From HyVt-105 sp049975425 (lineage in GTDB: Bacteria; Bacteroidota; Bacteroidia; Bacteroidales; VadinHA17): 64,000 bases of DNA. A model generated the notes under the pieces. The model was not told the DNA's origin, did not search any database, and saw only the letters and a list, made by a program, of their open reading frames with translations. The first letter of the stretch is position 1. Each line of letters begins with the position of its first letter. Positions 34,042-43,261 of the stretch are shown in pieces. Location of the stretch: positions 1-64,000 of the forward strand of contig JBNGDI010000012.1 in the NCBI GenBank assembly GCA_049975425.1, in the 5' to 3' direction. A program made the translations under genes and the position numbers.

Positions 34042-36132
34042 ATGAGAAAATCGTTAATACTGCATTCGTTGCTCTGTATTGGGCTGTTCATAATGGCTGA
34101 ATCATTGCCGGCCCAGCCTTTTCTGAAGATAAAACGATCGGATTTCATGAAGGAGCCCCAGGGGTTCGATCAAGCCTGGAATCATATCCGTGCCGGGGAT
34201 AAATGGTTCAGGGAAGGGATTGGCACCTTCGACCTGGCCATTCAACATTACCTGCAGGCCAAATCATACAATGAATTCGACCCGGCCCTGAACTTCAAAC
34301 TGGGGGTGGCTTATCTGTATTCCGATAAGCCCAGGGAATCACTCCGGTATTTTCAGATTGCCTCCGAATTCGATGAAATGCTGACGCCTGAACTCCCGCT
34401 GATGATGGCCCGTGCCTGTCATTACAATATGATGTTCGATGAAGCCATTATCGGGTACCGGACCTATCTCGACAGCCTGAGTGAGAAAGAGAGAAAGCGG
34501 CTCGATCTGGATGTGGAAAAATGGATACAGGAATGCAGGAACGGAAAAGAACTGGTACAGGATACCCTCAGGGTGGAAATCACAAACCTGGGTGGAAACA
34601 TTAATTCGTCGTATGACGATTACAATCCGGTGTTGTCGTCAACAGGAGCCCGTATGTATTTTACCTCACGAAGGCCTTTCGAGGGTCATGACCGGCGACA
34701 TCCCCTCGACAACAAATACTATGAAGATATTTACTACAGCTATTATAACGGCACTTCATGGGAAAAGGCCGAGGACCTGGGCAAGCCGGTCAACAGCAAA
34801 GGAAACGAATCGGCCCTCTATCTGGCACCCGATAACCAGGAACTGTACCTGTATATTGGCAAGAAGAAAGGGGGAAACCTGTATTCCTCGCTGAATGTGA
34901 AGAATAAATGGCAGTCTCCGCGGAGGCTTTCAGGTATATTCAATACCCGCTACAAGGAAACTTCCCTGACTTTCAACCGCGAAATGACAGAATTGTTTTT
35001 TGTTTCTGCTTTTCCGAAAGAAAGCTACGGCGGGAAAGATATTTTCTACAGCCGGCGGGACGAAAAAGGCAAATGGACCGATCCCGTGAACCTGGGTCAG
35101 GTGGTCAATACTCCCCGGGATGAGGAGGGCGTGCACGCCACGCCTTCGGGCGATACCCTGTATTTCAGTTCGAAGGGGCACAATACCATGGGTGGATATG
35201 ATGTATTTATGACCGTAAGGGATGAAAACGGGGAATGGGCGCCGCCCGTCAACCTGGGTTATCCCGTCAATACCCCGGGAGATGAGGTGTTCTATAAAAC
35301 CACTCCCGATACCGCCATTGCCTATTATTCAGCTACCCTGGAATCCAATCTTGGCTGGAAGGATATTTACCGCATCAGGTATCTGCCTTCTCCCGAACCT
35401 GAACAGGAAGTGGTTGAAGAACCCGAACCGGAGCCGAAGGTGGATACAGTGGTGATGGTGGTTAAAGATACCGTAAGAATTGTTGAACAGGCAGCTCCTC
35501 CCGTGGATACCACCTTCCGGCTGCTGGGTACCGTACTGGAAGAAGGCACCACCAGCCCGGTGGCTGCCAAGATTGATCTGATCGATCTGGACAGGAACCA
35601 GGTGATCGCCACAACCATTTCCAATCCTCAGACAGGTAATTTCCGCTTTACCCTTACCGAAAGGAAAAGTTATGGGGTGGAAATTACTTCGGAAGGATAT
35701 ATGCTCTACCTGGATGTGATCGACCTGCCGAAAAACTCCGATGAAAAAGAATTGATCAGGAATTTTTTCCTCAAAAAGTTACAGGTGGGTGAAACGGTGA
35801 TCCTGAAAAACATCTTCTTCGAGTTTAATTCGGCAAAGCTTACTCCCGAATCATACCCTGAGCTGAACCGGGTGTTTAAGCTGCTGACCACCAATTCCAC
35901 AATGCGCATTGAGGTTTCGGGGCATACCGATAATATCGGTTCGCTTGAAAGCAATACCCGTCTTTCGGAAGCCCGGGCCAAAGCAGTGGTGGATTATCTG
36001 ATAACCAGCGGGATTGACCCGTCAAGACTGGAATATAAGGGGTATGCCTATACCCGTCCCATTGCCAGCAATGATACGGAAGAGGGAAGGGCCCGGAACA
36101 GACGGGTGGAATTTGAAATTCTCAGCAAGTAG
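34042..36132 (+). CDS. PorE-like OmpA-family protein (TPR, beta-propeller, carboxypeptidase-regulatory and OmpA domains)
   Basis: A 696-residue envelope protein. A signal peptide ends near LPAQP; residues about 50-150 form TPR-like helices (AIQHYLQAKSYNEFDPALNFKLGVAYLYS); residues 190-440 carry PD40-type propeller repeats (MYFTSRRPF, LYLYIGKKKGG, LFFVSAFPKESYGGKDIFYS, LYFSSKGHNTMGGYDVF). A Pro/Glu linker, a carboxypeptidase-regulatory-like domain (LLGTVLEEGTTSPVAAKIDL) and a C-terminal OmpA domain with the peptidoglycan-binding GHTDNIGS and ARNRRVEFEI follow. This order matches PorE of the type IX secretion system, but unlike PorE no lipobox is evident. Other T9SS genes are absent from the window, so a general OmpA role remains possible. 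Confidence 0.85.
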   Translation: MRKSLILHSLLCIGLFIMAESLPAQPFLKIKRSDFMKEPQGFDQAWNHIRAGDKWFREGIGTFDLAIQHYLQAKSYNEFDPALNFKLGVAYLYSDKPRESLRYFQIASEFDEMLTPELPLMMARACHYNMMFDEAIIGYRTYLDSLSEKERKRLDLDVEKWIQECRNGKELVQDTLRVEITNLGGNINSSYDDYNPVLSSTGARMYFTSRRPFEGHDRRHPLDNKYYEDIYYSYYNGTSWEKAEDLGKPVNSKGNESALYLAPDNQELYLYIGKKKGGNLYSSLNVKNKWQSPRRLSGIFNTRYKETSLTFNREMTELFFVSAFPKESYGGKDIFYSRRDEKGKWTDPVNLGQVVNTPRDEEGVHATPSGDTLYFSSKGHNTMGGYDVFMTVRDENGEWAPPVNLGYPVNTPGDEVFYKTTPDTAIAYYSATLESNLGWKDIYRIRYLPSPEPEQEVVEEPEPEPKVDTVVMVVKDTVRIVEQAAPPVDTTFRLLGTVLEEGTTSPVAAKIDLIDLDRNQVIATTISNPQTGNFRFTLTERKSYGVEITSEGYMLYLDVIDLPKNSDEKELIRNFFLKKLQVGETVILKNIFFEFNSAKLTPESYPELNRVFKLLTTNSTMRIEVSGHTDNIGSLESNTRLSEARAKAVVDYLITSGIDPSRLEYKGYAYTRPIASNDTEEGRARNRRVEFEILSK

Positions 36133-36167
36133 CCGGATCTGCGACCCGTTCTTACTTACCGGTCATG

Positions 36168-36198
36168 AAAGGCCTGCCGGTTCTGCGGCGGGCCTTTT
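36168..36198 (+). terminator. Terminator after the PorE-like gene
   Basis: AAAGGCC (36168-36174), a T-G pair and GCCG pair with CGGC and GGCCTTT (36191-36197), a 12-bp stem with a short T-run. It lies 36 bases after the stop and separates the gene from gcvT. Confidence 0.7.
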
Positions 36199-36286
36199 GC
36201 CATAATCCCCTTTCTGTGTGTTTTGAAACAACCCGCTTCCGGGGAAAAACTGATTTTCTTCTGTCTTTTTTCCAGCGAAAAATTGG

Positions 36287-36294
36287 TACATTTG
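36287..36294 (+). promoter_or_regulatory. -7 element upstream of gcvT
   Basis: TACATTTG is a perfect TAnnTTTG match, 29 bases before the gcvT ATG, which places transcription start near 36301 with a leader of about 22 bases. There is no clear -33 TTTG. I looked for a glycine riboswitch and the gap is too short. Confidence 0.55.
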
Positions 36295-36322
36295 TTCAGA
36301 AACGTATCATTTTTTCCTGTTT

Positions 36323-37414
36323 ATGAAAAAAACAGCTCTTTCAAACAAGCATACCGCCCTGGGCGCCAGAATGGTGCCTTTCGCCGGCTATCTGATGCCC
36401 GTGGAATATTCAGGCGTGATGGATGAACACCGTACCGTAAGAAAAGGGGTGGGAGTGTTCGATGTATCGCATATGGGAGAATTCTGGTGCAAAGGTCCGA
36501 ATGCATACAGCCTGGTGCAGCGGCTTACTTCCAACGACCTGGCCCGGTTGCACGACGGCAAGGTGCAGTATACCTGTTTTCCCAACGGCAGGGGAGGAAT
36601 TGTGGATGACCTGCTGGTATACCGGTTCGGACCCGAAGAGTATCTGCTGGTAGTCAATGCAGCCAATATTGAGAAGGATTGGAAGTGGGTGAACGAACAG
36701 AATAAGGAGGGGGCCCGGCTGATCAATGCTTCTGCAGAAACCTCCCAGCTGGCAGTACAGGGACCCCTGGCTGCAAACGTGTTGCAGAAACTGACACCGG
36801 TTGATCTGGACGGCATAAAATATTATACCTTCGTGGTAGGTGAACTGGCAGGTGTAAAAGATGTGATTATATCGGCCACCGGATATACCGGAGCCGGTGG
36901 GTTCGAACTGTATTTCCCCAATGAATACGCCGGGGAAATATGGGATGCCGTTTTTGATGCCGGAAAAGAAGAGGGAATCAAACCGGCCGGCCTGGCTGCC
37001 AGGGACACCCTGAGGCTGGAAATGGGTTTTTGCCTCTACGGGAATGATATTGACGATACTACCTCGCCTCTGGAGGCAGGCCTGGGGTGGATTACCCGGT
37101 TTGTGGAAGGGAATGATTTTATCGACAGGGAATTTCTGGAAAAACAGAAGAAAGAAGGGGTGAAAAGAAAACTGGTGGGTTTTGAATTGCTGGAAAGAGG
37201 GATACCGAGGCAGCATTATCCTATTATGGATGCCTCCGGGAAACAGGTGGGCGAAGTGACCTCCGGTACCATGTCGCCCATGCTGAACAGAGGCATCGGA
37301 ATGGGATATGTTGAGGTTCCCCTGGCATCGCCGGGCACAAGGCTTTTTATTCAGGTAAGGAACAAAAGCCTGGAAGCCGAAGTGGTGAAAATGCCCTTTT
37401 ACAAAGCCGAATAA
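36323..37414 (+). CDS. gcvT: Aminomethyltransferase (glycine cleavage T protein)
   Basis: A 363-residue T protein that transfers the methylene group from the aminomethyl-lipoyl H protein to tetrahydrofolate, releasing ammonia. Characteristic segments are MVPFAGYLMPVEYSG, FDVSHMGEFW, DDLLVYRFG, GYTGAGGFELYF, and AARDTLRLEMGFCLYGNDID. GEVTSGTMSP closes the C-terminal domain. Length is standard. The other glycine-cleavage genes (gcvH, gcvP) are not here, but serC and serA follow, so one-carbon and serine metabolism are grouped. Confidence 0.95.
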   Translation: MKKTALSNKHTALGARMVPFAGYLMPVEYSGVMDEHRTVRKGVGVFDVSHMGEFWCKGPNAYSLVQRLTSNDLARLHDGKVQYTCFPNGRGGIVDDLLVYRFGPEEYLLVVNAANIEKDWKWVNEQNKEGARLINASAETSQLAVQGPLAANVLQKLTPVDLDGIKYYTFVVGELAGVKDVIISATGYTGAGGFELYFPNEYAGEIWDAVFDAGKEEGIKPAGLAARDTLRLEMGFCLYGNDIDDTTSPLEAGLGWITRFVEGNDFIDREFLEKQKKEGVKRKLVGFELLERGIPRQHYPIMDASGKQVGEVTSGTMSPMLNRGIGMGYVEVPLASPGTRLFIQVRNKSLEAEVVKMPFYKAE

Positions 37415-37448
37415 ATCATTATTCAACTAACCCAAATATTCTTTTGCC

Positions 37449-38525
37449 ATGAAAAAACACATTTTTAATCCGGGTCCCTGCAAACTTCCGGAACCGGTAC
37501 TTGAAAATACCGCAAATGCCGTACGTGAACTGAATCAATCGGGAATGTCCGTCATGGAAGTTTCCCACCGGGGAAAAGATTTTGAGGCTGTGATAGAAGA
37601 TGCCATGAACCTGCTGAAAGAGCTGCTCGATGTTCCAAGGGGATATTCGGTCCTGTTCCTGGGGGGAGGGGCCAGCCTGCAATTTGCCATGATTCCCATG
37701 AACTTCCTGAAAACTAAGGCTGCCTATCTGCATACCGGAACCTGGGCCGGCAATGCCATCAGGGAGGCCAAAGTGTTCGGACAGGTGGATGTGCTGGCTT
37801 CCAGTGAAGACAAAAACTTCACCTATGTTCCCAAAGGATATCGCATTCCTGAAGATGCCGATTATTTCCATATTACAACCAATAACACCATTTTCGGTAC
37901 AGAACTGCTTACCGATCCCGATTCGCCCGTTCCCCTTATTGCCGATATGTCGTCTGATATCCTCAGCCGCCCGGTGGATGTTTCCAAATATGCCATGATC
38001 TATGGAGGTGCCCAGAAAAATATGGGCCCTGCAGGTGTAACGTTTATCATTATCCGGGATGAACTGCTGGAAAAAGTGGCCGACAGACCCATCCCCAGGA
38101 TCCTGAAATATGAAACCCATCTGTCAAAGGGTTCCATGTTCAATACTCCTCCCGTGGTTAACATATATGCCGTGAGAGAAACCCTCCTGTGGGTAAAAAA
38201 TATGGGCGGTGTGAAAGAAATGGAGAAACTCGCCAAAGCCCGGGCCGACCTTCTGTACAAAACCATTGACGAAAGCCGCATGTTCGTGGGGACAGCTGTT
38301 CAGGAAGATCGTTCGCGCATGAATATTTGCTTTGTAATGAAACCGGAATACAAGGAACTGGAGCCCGACTTTATCAGCTATGCTGCTGCAAAAGGCATTG
38401 TAGGGATTAAAGGCCACCGTTCGGTGGGCGGTTTCCGGGCCTCGTGCTATAATGCCCTTGAACTTCAAAGCGTGAAGCTGCTGGCCGATACTATGAAAGA
38501 ATATGAAGAAAGTAAAGTTAAGTAA
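37449..38525 (+). CDS. serC: Phosphoserine aminotransferase
   Basis: A 358-residue PLP enzyme converting 3-phosphohydroxypyruvate and glutamate to phosphoserine and 2-oxoglutarate. FNPGPCKLPEPVLE is the family start, the PLP lysine lies in YGGAQKNMGPAGVT, and the C-terminus has GHRSVGGFRASCYNALE for substrate phosphate binding. It is followed by serA across an 88-base, almost pure A/T spacer. Together the two genes make serine from 3-phosphoglycerate; the phosphatase serB is not in the window. Confidence 0.96.
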   Translation: MKKHIFNPGPCKLPEPVLENTANAVRELNQSGMSVMEVSHRGKDFEAVIEDAMNLLKELLDVPRGYSVLFLGGGASLQFAMIPMNFLKTKAAYLHTGTWAGNAIREAKVFGQVDVLASSEDKNFTYVPKGYRIPEDADYFHITTNNTIFGTELLTDPDSPVPLIADMSSDILSRPVDVSKYAMIYGGAQKNMGPAGVTFIIIRDELLEKVADRPIPRILKYETHLSKGSMFNTPPVVNIYAVRETLLWVKNMGGVKEMEKLAKARADLLYKTIDESRMFVGTAVQEDRSRMNICFVMKPEYKELEPDFISYAAAKGIVGIKGHRSVGGFRASCYNALELQSVKLLADTMKEYEESKVK

Positions 38526-38613
38526 TATTAAAAATAATTTAAATATTATTAACAAAGATATTAATAATATAAAATATAAATTAAATAATATATAAAATAA
38601 ATTTAATATTATT
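38526..38613. other. Extremely AT-rich spacer between serC and serA
   Basis: Only 2 of these 88 bases are G or C. The spacer is made of irregular AAT/ATT/TAAA units and includes inverted pieces such as AATATT repeats at both ends. No gene, -7 consensus or terminator is evident. Flanking genes have ordinary composition. Confidence 0.8.
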
Positions 38614-39549
38614 ATGAAAACCATTCTGGTAGCAACCGAAAAACCTTTTGCTCCGGAGGCCGTCGATCTGATCAGGAAGATCGCCGACGAGGCCGGTTAC
38701 AAGCTCCAGTTGCTTGAAAAATATACCGAAAAGTCTGAGCTGCTCAAGGCTGTGGCAGGAGTCGATGCCCTGATCGTACGCAGTGACGTGGTCGATGCCG
38801 AAGTGCTTGAAACTGCAAAATCCCTGAAAGTGGTAGTTAGGGCAGGTTCCGGCTATGACAATATTGACCTGGAAACAGCTTCCCGCAAGGGAGTGGTGGC
38901 CATGAACACACCCGGACAGAATGCCAATGCGGTGGCCGAACTGGCCCTGGGGATGATGGTGTATTTTGCCCGGAATCAGTTCAACGGAAAACCGGGTACA
39001 GAGCTCAAGGGGAAAAAGCTGGGGATCTGTGCATTCGGAAATGTGGGGAAACAGGTGGCCCGTATTGCTCAGGGATTTGACATGACCGTGTATATTGTCG
39101 ATCCTTATGTTGAGAAAAAGCAGGTGGCCCGGAAAGAATTGATCTTTCTTTCAAGCGTGGAAGAACTGTACCGTACCTGCCAGTATGTTTCGCTGCACAT
39201 GCCGCTGAACGATGAAACCCGGGGATCTGTGAATTATTCCCTGCTCTCGCTTATGCCTCAGGGAGCCGTTCTGGTAAATACGGCCAGAAAGGAAATAGTG
39301 GACGAAGATTCGCTGGTGCGGATGTTCCGGGAACGTCCCGATTTTGGCTATGTATCGGATATTGCCCCCGATAACAGGGAGCTTCTCGAGAAGGAGTTTC
39401 CAGGCCGGTTCTATTTTACCCCGAAAAAGATGGGTGCCCAGACGGCCGAGGCCAATATCAATGCAGGGGTGGCCGCCGCACGGCAGATTGTTGATTATTT
39501 TAAAAAAGGAGACACACGTTTTCAGGTAAACAAGCAGAAAAAACCGTAA
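38614..39549 (+). CDS. serA: D-3-phosphoglycerate dehydrogenase, short lysine-type
   Basis: A 311-residue D-2-hydroxyacid dehydrogenase oxidising 3-phosphoglycerate, the first step of serine synthesis. The NAD site is CAFGNVGKQ near residue 145; the catalytic Arg is in NTARKEIVDE and the Glu in SDIAPDNRELLE. At the position of the usual catalytic His (PHxGA) it has TPKKMGAQ, so Lys271 or Lys272 replaces His. I recall this lysine class (type III-K) from Bacteroides and Entamoeba. It lacks the ACT domain, so serine feedback through that domain is not expected. Neighbours serC and DUF1015 support the assignment. Confidence 0.93.
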   Translation: MKTILVATEKPFAPEAVDLIRKIADEAGYKLQLLEKYTEKSELLKAVAGVDALIVRSDVVDAEVLETAKSLKVVVRAGSGYDNIDLETASRKGVVAMNTPGQNANAVAELALGMMVYFARNQFNGKPGTELKGKKLGICAFGNVGKQVARIAQGFDMTVYIVDPYVEKKQVARKELIFLSSVEELYRTCQYVSLHMPLNDETRGSVNYSLLSLMPQGAVLVNTARKEIVDEDSLVRMFRERPDFGYVSDIAPDNRELLEKEFPGRFYFTPKKMGAQTAEANINAGVAAARQIVDYFKKGDTRFQVNKQKKP

Positions 39550-39555
39550 GAACCT

Positions 39556-40800
39556 ATGGCGATATTAAAACCGTTCAGAGGGATCAGGCCGGTGAAGGAA
39601 AAAGTATCCCTGATCGCCTCCAGACCGTATGATGTGTTGAATCGTAACGAAGCAAAAAATGAAGCGGCAGGAAATCCTTATTCATTCCTGCATGTGGTGA
39701 AACCTGAAATTGACCTGCCAGACGAAGTGGATGAACACAGCCCGGAAGTCTACAAAAAAGGCAAGGAGAATTTTGACCGGCTGGTAACAGAGGGTATCCT
39801 GTTTCAGGACCCGGACGAATACCTGTACGTGTATGCCCAGACCATGAACGGCCGTACACAGTACGGGCTGGTTGGGTGTGCCGGGGTGGAAGATTATATG
39901 AACAATGTGATTCGCAAGCATGAGCTGACCCGCCCCGACAAGGAAGAAGACCGTAAAAACCATGTCCGTGTCAGCCGGATGAATTACGAACCGGTATTTT
40001 TTACTTACCATCCGGTAAAGGAAATTGATGAGATTATTGCCGAAACCGTGCGGCACGAGCCCGAATACGATTTTACGGCAGATGACGGTTTCGGACATCA
40101 TTTCTGGGTGATCCGTGACAAAGCGGTGATATCGAGACTGGTAAACCTGTTTGCTTCGGTTGATTATGTTTACGTAGCCGACGGGCATCACCGTACTGCC
40201 GCTGCGGCACTGGTGGGCAAGGAAATGAGGGACAAAAATCCCCATCATACGGGAAAAGAAGAATACAACTATTTTCTGGCAGTGCATTTCCCTTCCAACC
40301 AGCTTTCGATTATTGATTACAACCGGGTGGTGAAAGACCTGAACGGGCACAGTCCGGAGGAGTTCCTGAAAAAGCTGGAGAAAGCCTTTTTGGTAGAACC
40401 CGGAGGTAGTGAGCCAGTCCGTCCGTCCTCCCTGCATAATTTCTCGCTGTACCTGGATGGAACATGGTACTCGCTGACAGCAAAGGAAGGCACATATGAT
40501 CCCAACGATCCCATCGGGGTGCTTGATGTAACGGTGCTTACCAATCATGTACTGAAACCCCTGCTGGGTATTGAAGACCTGCGCACTTCCAAACGGATCG
40601 ATTTTGTGGGAGGTATACGCGGGCTTGATGAGCTGAAACGAAGGGTTGACAGCGGCGAAATGGCGGCGGCATTTGCCCTGTATCCTGTTTCCATGGACCA
40701 GCTGATCCGGATTGCCGATTCGGGGAATATTATGCCTCCCAAAACCACCTGGTTCGAGCCCAAACTGCGAAGCGGACTGATTGTTCACAGCCTCGAATGA
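39556..40800 (+). CDS. DUF1015 family protein
   Basis: A 414-residue DUF1015 protein, beginning MAILKPFRGIRPV with the family block ASRPYDVLNRNEA and a conserved YVADGHHRTAAAAL. It starts 6 bases after serA, so the two are co-transcribed. The serC-serA-DUF1015 order recurs in Bacteroidota as far as I recall, and the ADGHHR motif is ParB/SerK-like: some relatives of this superfamily are serine kinases (SerK) acting in serine metabolism. I infer a role linked to serine or phosphoserine, unproven. Confidence 0.88.
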   Translation: MAILKPFRGIRPVKEKVSLIASRPYDVLNRNEAKNEAAGNPYSFLHVVKPEIDLPDEVDEHSPEVYKKGKENFDRLVTEGILFQDPDEYLYVYAQTMNGRTQYGLVGCAGVEDYMNNVIRKHELTRPDKEEDRKNHVRVSRMNYEPVFFTYHPVKEIDEIIAETVRHEPEYDFTADDGFGHHFWVIRDKAVISRLVNLFASVDYVYVADGHHRTAAAALVGKEMRDKNPHHTGKEEYNYFLAVHFPSNQLSIIDYNRVVKDLNGHSPEEFLKKLEKAFLVEPGGSEPVRPSSLHNFSLYLDGTWYSLTAKEGTYDPNDPIGVLDVTVLTNHVLKPLLGIEDLRTSKRIDFVGGIRGLDELKRRVDSGEMAAAFALYPVSMDQLIRIADSGNIMPPKTTWFEPKLRSGLIVHSLE

Positions 40801-40816
40801 AAGGAGCGGAATACAG

Positions 40817-41506
40817 ATGCAGGAAACACCGGTGAACATTGCAGAAAATATCAGGCATCTGAAAGAGGAACTGCCTGCGGGTGTGACCCTGGTGGCTATT
40901 TCCAAGACAAAGTCCCCGGAAGAGATCATGCAGGCATACGAGACCGGCCACCGGGTATTCGGTGAAAACAAGGTGCAGGAGATGGTATCGAAAAGAGAGG
41001 CCCTGCCACTTGATATCGAATGGCATATGGTGGGGCACCTGCAATCGAACAAGGTGAAATACCTGGCTCCCTTTGTCAGCCTCATCCAGTCGGTCGACAG
41101 CATGAAGCTGCTCAGGGTGATCAACAAGGAAGGCAGGAAGAACGGACGGATTATTCCCTGCCTTCTTCAGTTTCATATTGCCGGGGAGGAGACCAAATTC
41201 GGCCTTGATATGCAGGAAGCCCGGGAAATGCTGGGTTCTACTCAATTCCGGGAATTGAAACATGTGAAGATACTCGGAGTAATGGGCATGGCTACCTTTA
41301 CCGATTGTATGGAACTGGTAAGAAAAGAATTCAGGCAGCTGGCGGGGATTTTCCGTACCCTGAAAAACGATTATTTTCGTAACGACAACAGTTTTCGTGA
41401 GATATCCATGGGAATGTCGGGCGATTATCCCGTAGCCCTGGAAGAAGGGGCCACCATGGTCAGAATAGGAAGCCTGATTTTCGGTGAACGAAGCTGTGCC
41501 ATTTAA
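40817..41506 (+). CDS. YggS-family PLP homeostasis protein
   Basis: A 229-residue single-domain PLP-binding protein of the YggS/PROSC family, which buffers pyridoxal phosphate. The PLP lysine is in VAISKTKSPEEI, FGENKVQEM and EWHMVGHLQSNKVKYL are family signatures, and SMGMSGDYPVALEEGATMVRIG binds the phosphate near the C-terminus. Start is ATG at 40817, preceded by AAGGAGC; an upstream non-ATG start at 40781 would overlap DUF1015. Next to serC, a PLP enzyme, and the serine genes, the location is sensible. Confidence 0.92.
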   Translation: MQETPVNIAENIRHLKEELPAGVTLVAISKTKSPEEIMQAYETGHRVFGENKVQEMVSKREALPLDIEWHMVGHLQSNKVKYLAPFVSLIQSVDSMKLLRVINKEGRKNGRIIPCLLQFHIAGEETKFGLDMQEAREMLGSTQFRELKHVKILGVMGMATFTDCMELVRKEFRQLAGIFRTLKNDYFRNDNSFREISMGMSGDYPVALEEGATMVRIGSLIFGERSCAI

Positions 41507-41538
41507 TTAGTTGGATTGAATCTGTAATATCCATAAAA

Positions 41539-42516
41539 ATGAATCCACTGGAAACTACCTATCTGGGATTAAAGCTTCCCACCCCCATTGTGGCGGCCAG
41601 CAGCGGTCTGACCGGCCAGCCCGAAAAGATCCGGATCATGGAAGAGCAGGGTGCGGGCGCCGTGGTCCTTAAATCCCTTTTTGAGGAACAGATCCTGTAC
41701 GAAGCCGGAAAACTGGCTGCATCCCATGATTATCCCGAAGCAGGAGATTATATCAGGTATTACACAAAGAATAACAGCATCGACCAGTATCTCGGCCTGA
41801 TTGAAAAAGTGAAAAAAGAAGTGAATATACCGGTTATTGCCAGTGTGAACTGTGTGTCTGCCGGCGAATGGACCGGTTTTGCCAGAAGGATGGAGGAAGC
41901 GGGTGCCGATGCTATTGAGGTGAACATGTATTTTCTTCCTCTTGATCCGGAAGTTCGCTGTCATACGTGGGAAGAGACCTATTTTTCCCTGGCCGAAAAG
42001 ATCAGGGAGAGTATCTCTGTTCCTGTGGCTTTCAAACTGGGTCAGGGATTTACAAACCTGGTGTATCTGGTGGATCAGCTTTACAAAAGAAAGGTCAACG
42101 GAGTGGTTCTTTTCAACCGTTTCTACGAACCCGATATAGACCCGGAAAAGATGCACTTCACGGCGGCCAGTGTATTCAGTACGCCGTCTGATATCAGTCA
42201 TTCCCTGCGCTGGGTGGGTATTGTTACCAGTATGGTGGAGAAAATGGATGTGGCTGCTTCCACCGGGATACACGACGGGATGGCTGTTGTGAAACAGCTT
42301 CTTGCGGGCGCCCGGGTGGCCCAGGTTTGTTCTGTCCTGTACCAAAAGGGGCCCCGGTATCTGGGGGTTATGAAACGACAGGTGGAACAGTGGATGAAAG
42401 ACCATTCATACCGGTCACTGGACGAGTTCAGGGGGAAAATGAACTATAAGAATCTGCCCGATCCGGCGGTATATGAACGTTCTCAGTTCATGAAGCATTT
42501 TTCAGGGCACCATTGA
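41539..42516 (+). CDS. Dihydroorotate dehydrogenase-like flavoprotein
   Basis: A 325-residue TIM-barrel flavoprotein of the DHOD-like group. It begins with a DHOD-type ETTYLGLKLPTPIVAASSGL, has SVNCVSAGEWTGFARRMEEAGADAIE, VAFKLGQGFTNL, and STGIHDGMAVVKQLLAGA (FMN phosphate site). These proteins are often next to pyruvate:ferredoxin oxidoreductase genes in anaerobes and are distinct from true PyrD, so I do not call it pyrD. No PFOR gene is in the window. The reaction is unknown. Confidence 0.88.
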   Translation: MNPLETTYLGLKLPTPIVAASSGLTGQPEKIRIMEEQGAGAVVLKSLFEEQILYEAGKLAASHDYPEAGDYIRYYTKNNSIDQYLGLIEKVKKEVNIPVIASVNCVSAGEWTGFARRMEEAGADAIEVNMYFLPLDPEVRCHTWEETYFSLAEKIRESISVPVAFKLGQGFTNLVYLVDQLYKRKVNGVVLFNRFYEPDIDPEKMHFTAASVFSTPSDISHSLRWVGIVTSMVEKMDVAASTGIHDGMAVVKQLLAGARVAQVCSVLYQKGPRYLGVMKRQVEQWMKDHSYRSLDEFRGKMNYKNLPDPAVYERSQFMKHFSGHH

Positions 42517-42530
42517 TATCCGTTTTTACC

Positions 42531-43043
42531 TCAGACCGGATGACGAAGCCCTCTGATCATTTCCCTCACCAGATTCTGCTTATCGGAATTCATCCGGGGT
42601 ATGTGTGTTTCCAGTCGGTTGAGCTCTTTTTCCAGAATATCCCTGCCGGCCAGTTCGGAGGCGTTTTCCAGAATGGTCAATGATTCGAGGCTGACCATGT
42701 AATCTCCCGAAATGATCAGATCGATCAGGAACGGGATGTGTTCATGGAAGATCATTCTCGACTGCCAGCAGGCCGCCAGGATCTCCTGCAGATAGGGATG
42801 CCGGGGGTTTTCCCTGATCGCCCTCACCAGTACCGGAACTGCAAGCTGGCTGTTCAGGTCGGAGATCAGTCCCAGAATAGCCTGCCTCAGCGAAGGGGCC
42901 GTATCCATACCCAGCACCCTGATCAGATCGCTCAGGATGTCGGTTTCTTCATGTTCACGGCATATTCTGATGCCTTCCATCACGTAGGCCGGGTTACCCG
43001 ACCGTATCTGTTCCCTTATTTTGCGGATGTCTTTCCGTGGCAT
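42531..43043 (-). CDS. HEAT-repeat protein of unknown function
   Basis: A 170-residue all-helical protein with HEAT-like pairs (DLIRVLGMDTAPSLRQAILGLIS, QLAVPVLVRAIRENPRHPYLQEIL, IPFLIDLIISGDYMVSLESLTILEN). No signal peptide or catalytic motif. It probably binds a partner protein. It converges with the DHOD-like gene (14-base gap) and diverges from the lipoprotein gene at 43262; the 218-base gap 43044-43261 holds A-rich sequence but no gene. Confidence 0.75.
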   Translation of the reverse strand: MPRKDIRKIREQIRSGNPAYVMEGIRICREHEETDILSDLIRVLGMDTAPSLRQAILGLISDLNSQLAVPVLVRAIRENPRHPYLQEILAACWQSRMIFHEHIPFLIDLIISGDYMVSLESLTILENASELAGRDILEKELNRLETHIPRMNSDKQNLVREMIRGLRHPV

Positions 43044-43261
43044 TCCTGTACCGTTACGGTCATTCCATTTTCGAAAAAAAACCTCTTATCATTTACAAAG
43101 AAAGGAAAATTGTAATACCTTGTGAAAAAAAATCCGTTCGTCGGAAGCCCGGATACCACAGCCGGACAAAGTTAGGCTGTTTTGTAATTAAAAAAAAAAT
43201 ATTAATTTTACTTTTACGATACGTCCAAACAGTAAGCAATTGCACTAAAAAACAGCGTATT

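Noticed and set aside
36133..36322. Glycine riboswitch upstream of gcvT
   Set aside because: After the terminator at 36168-36198 fewer than 130 bases remain, the leader after the -7 is about 22 bases, and no aptamer motif is seen.
36410..37426. 338-codon open frame antisense to gcvT
   Set aside because: Covers gcvT in the complementary frame and encodes a low-plausibility His-rich product.
39682..41127. 481-codon open frame on the minus strand across DUF1015 and the YggS gene
   Set aside because: It is antisense to two strongly recognised genes, and its product is rich in His/Phe/Gln with no family resemblance.
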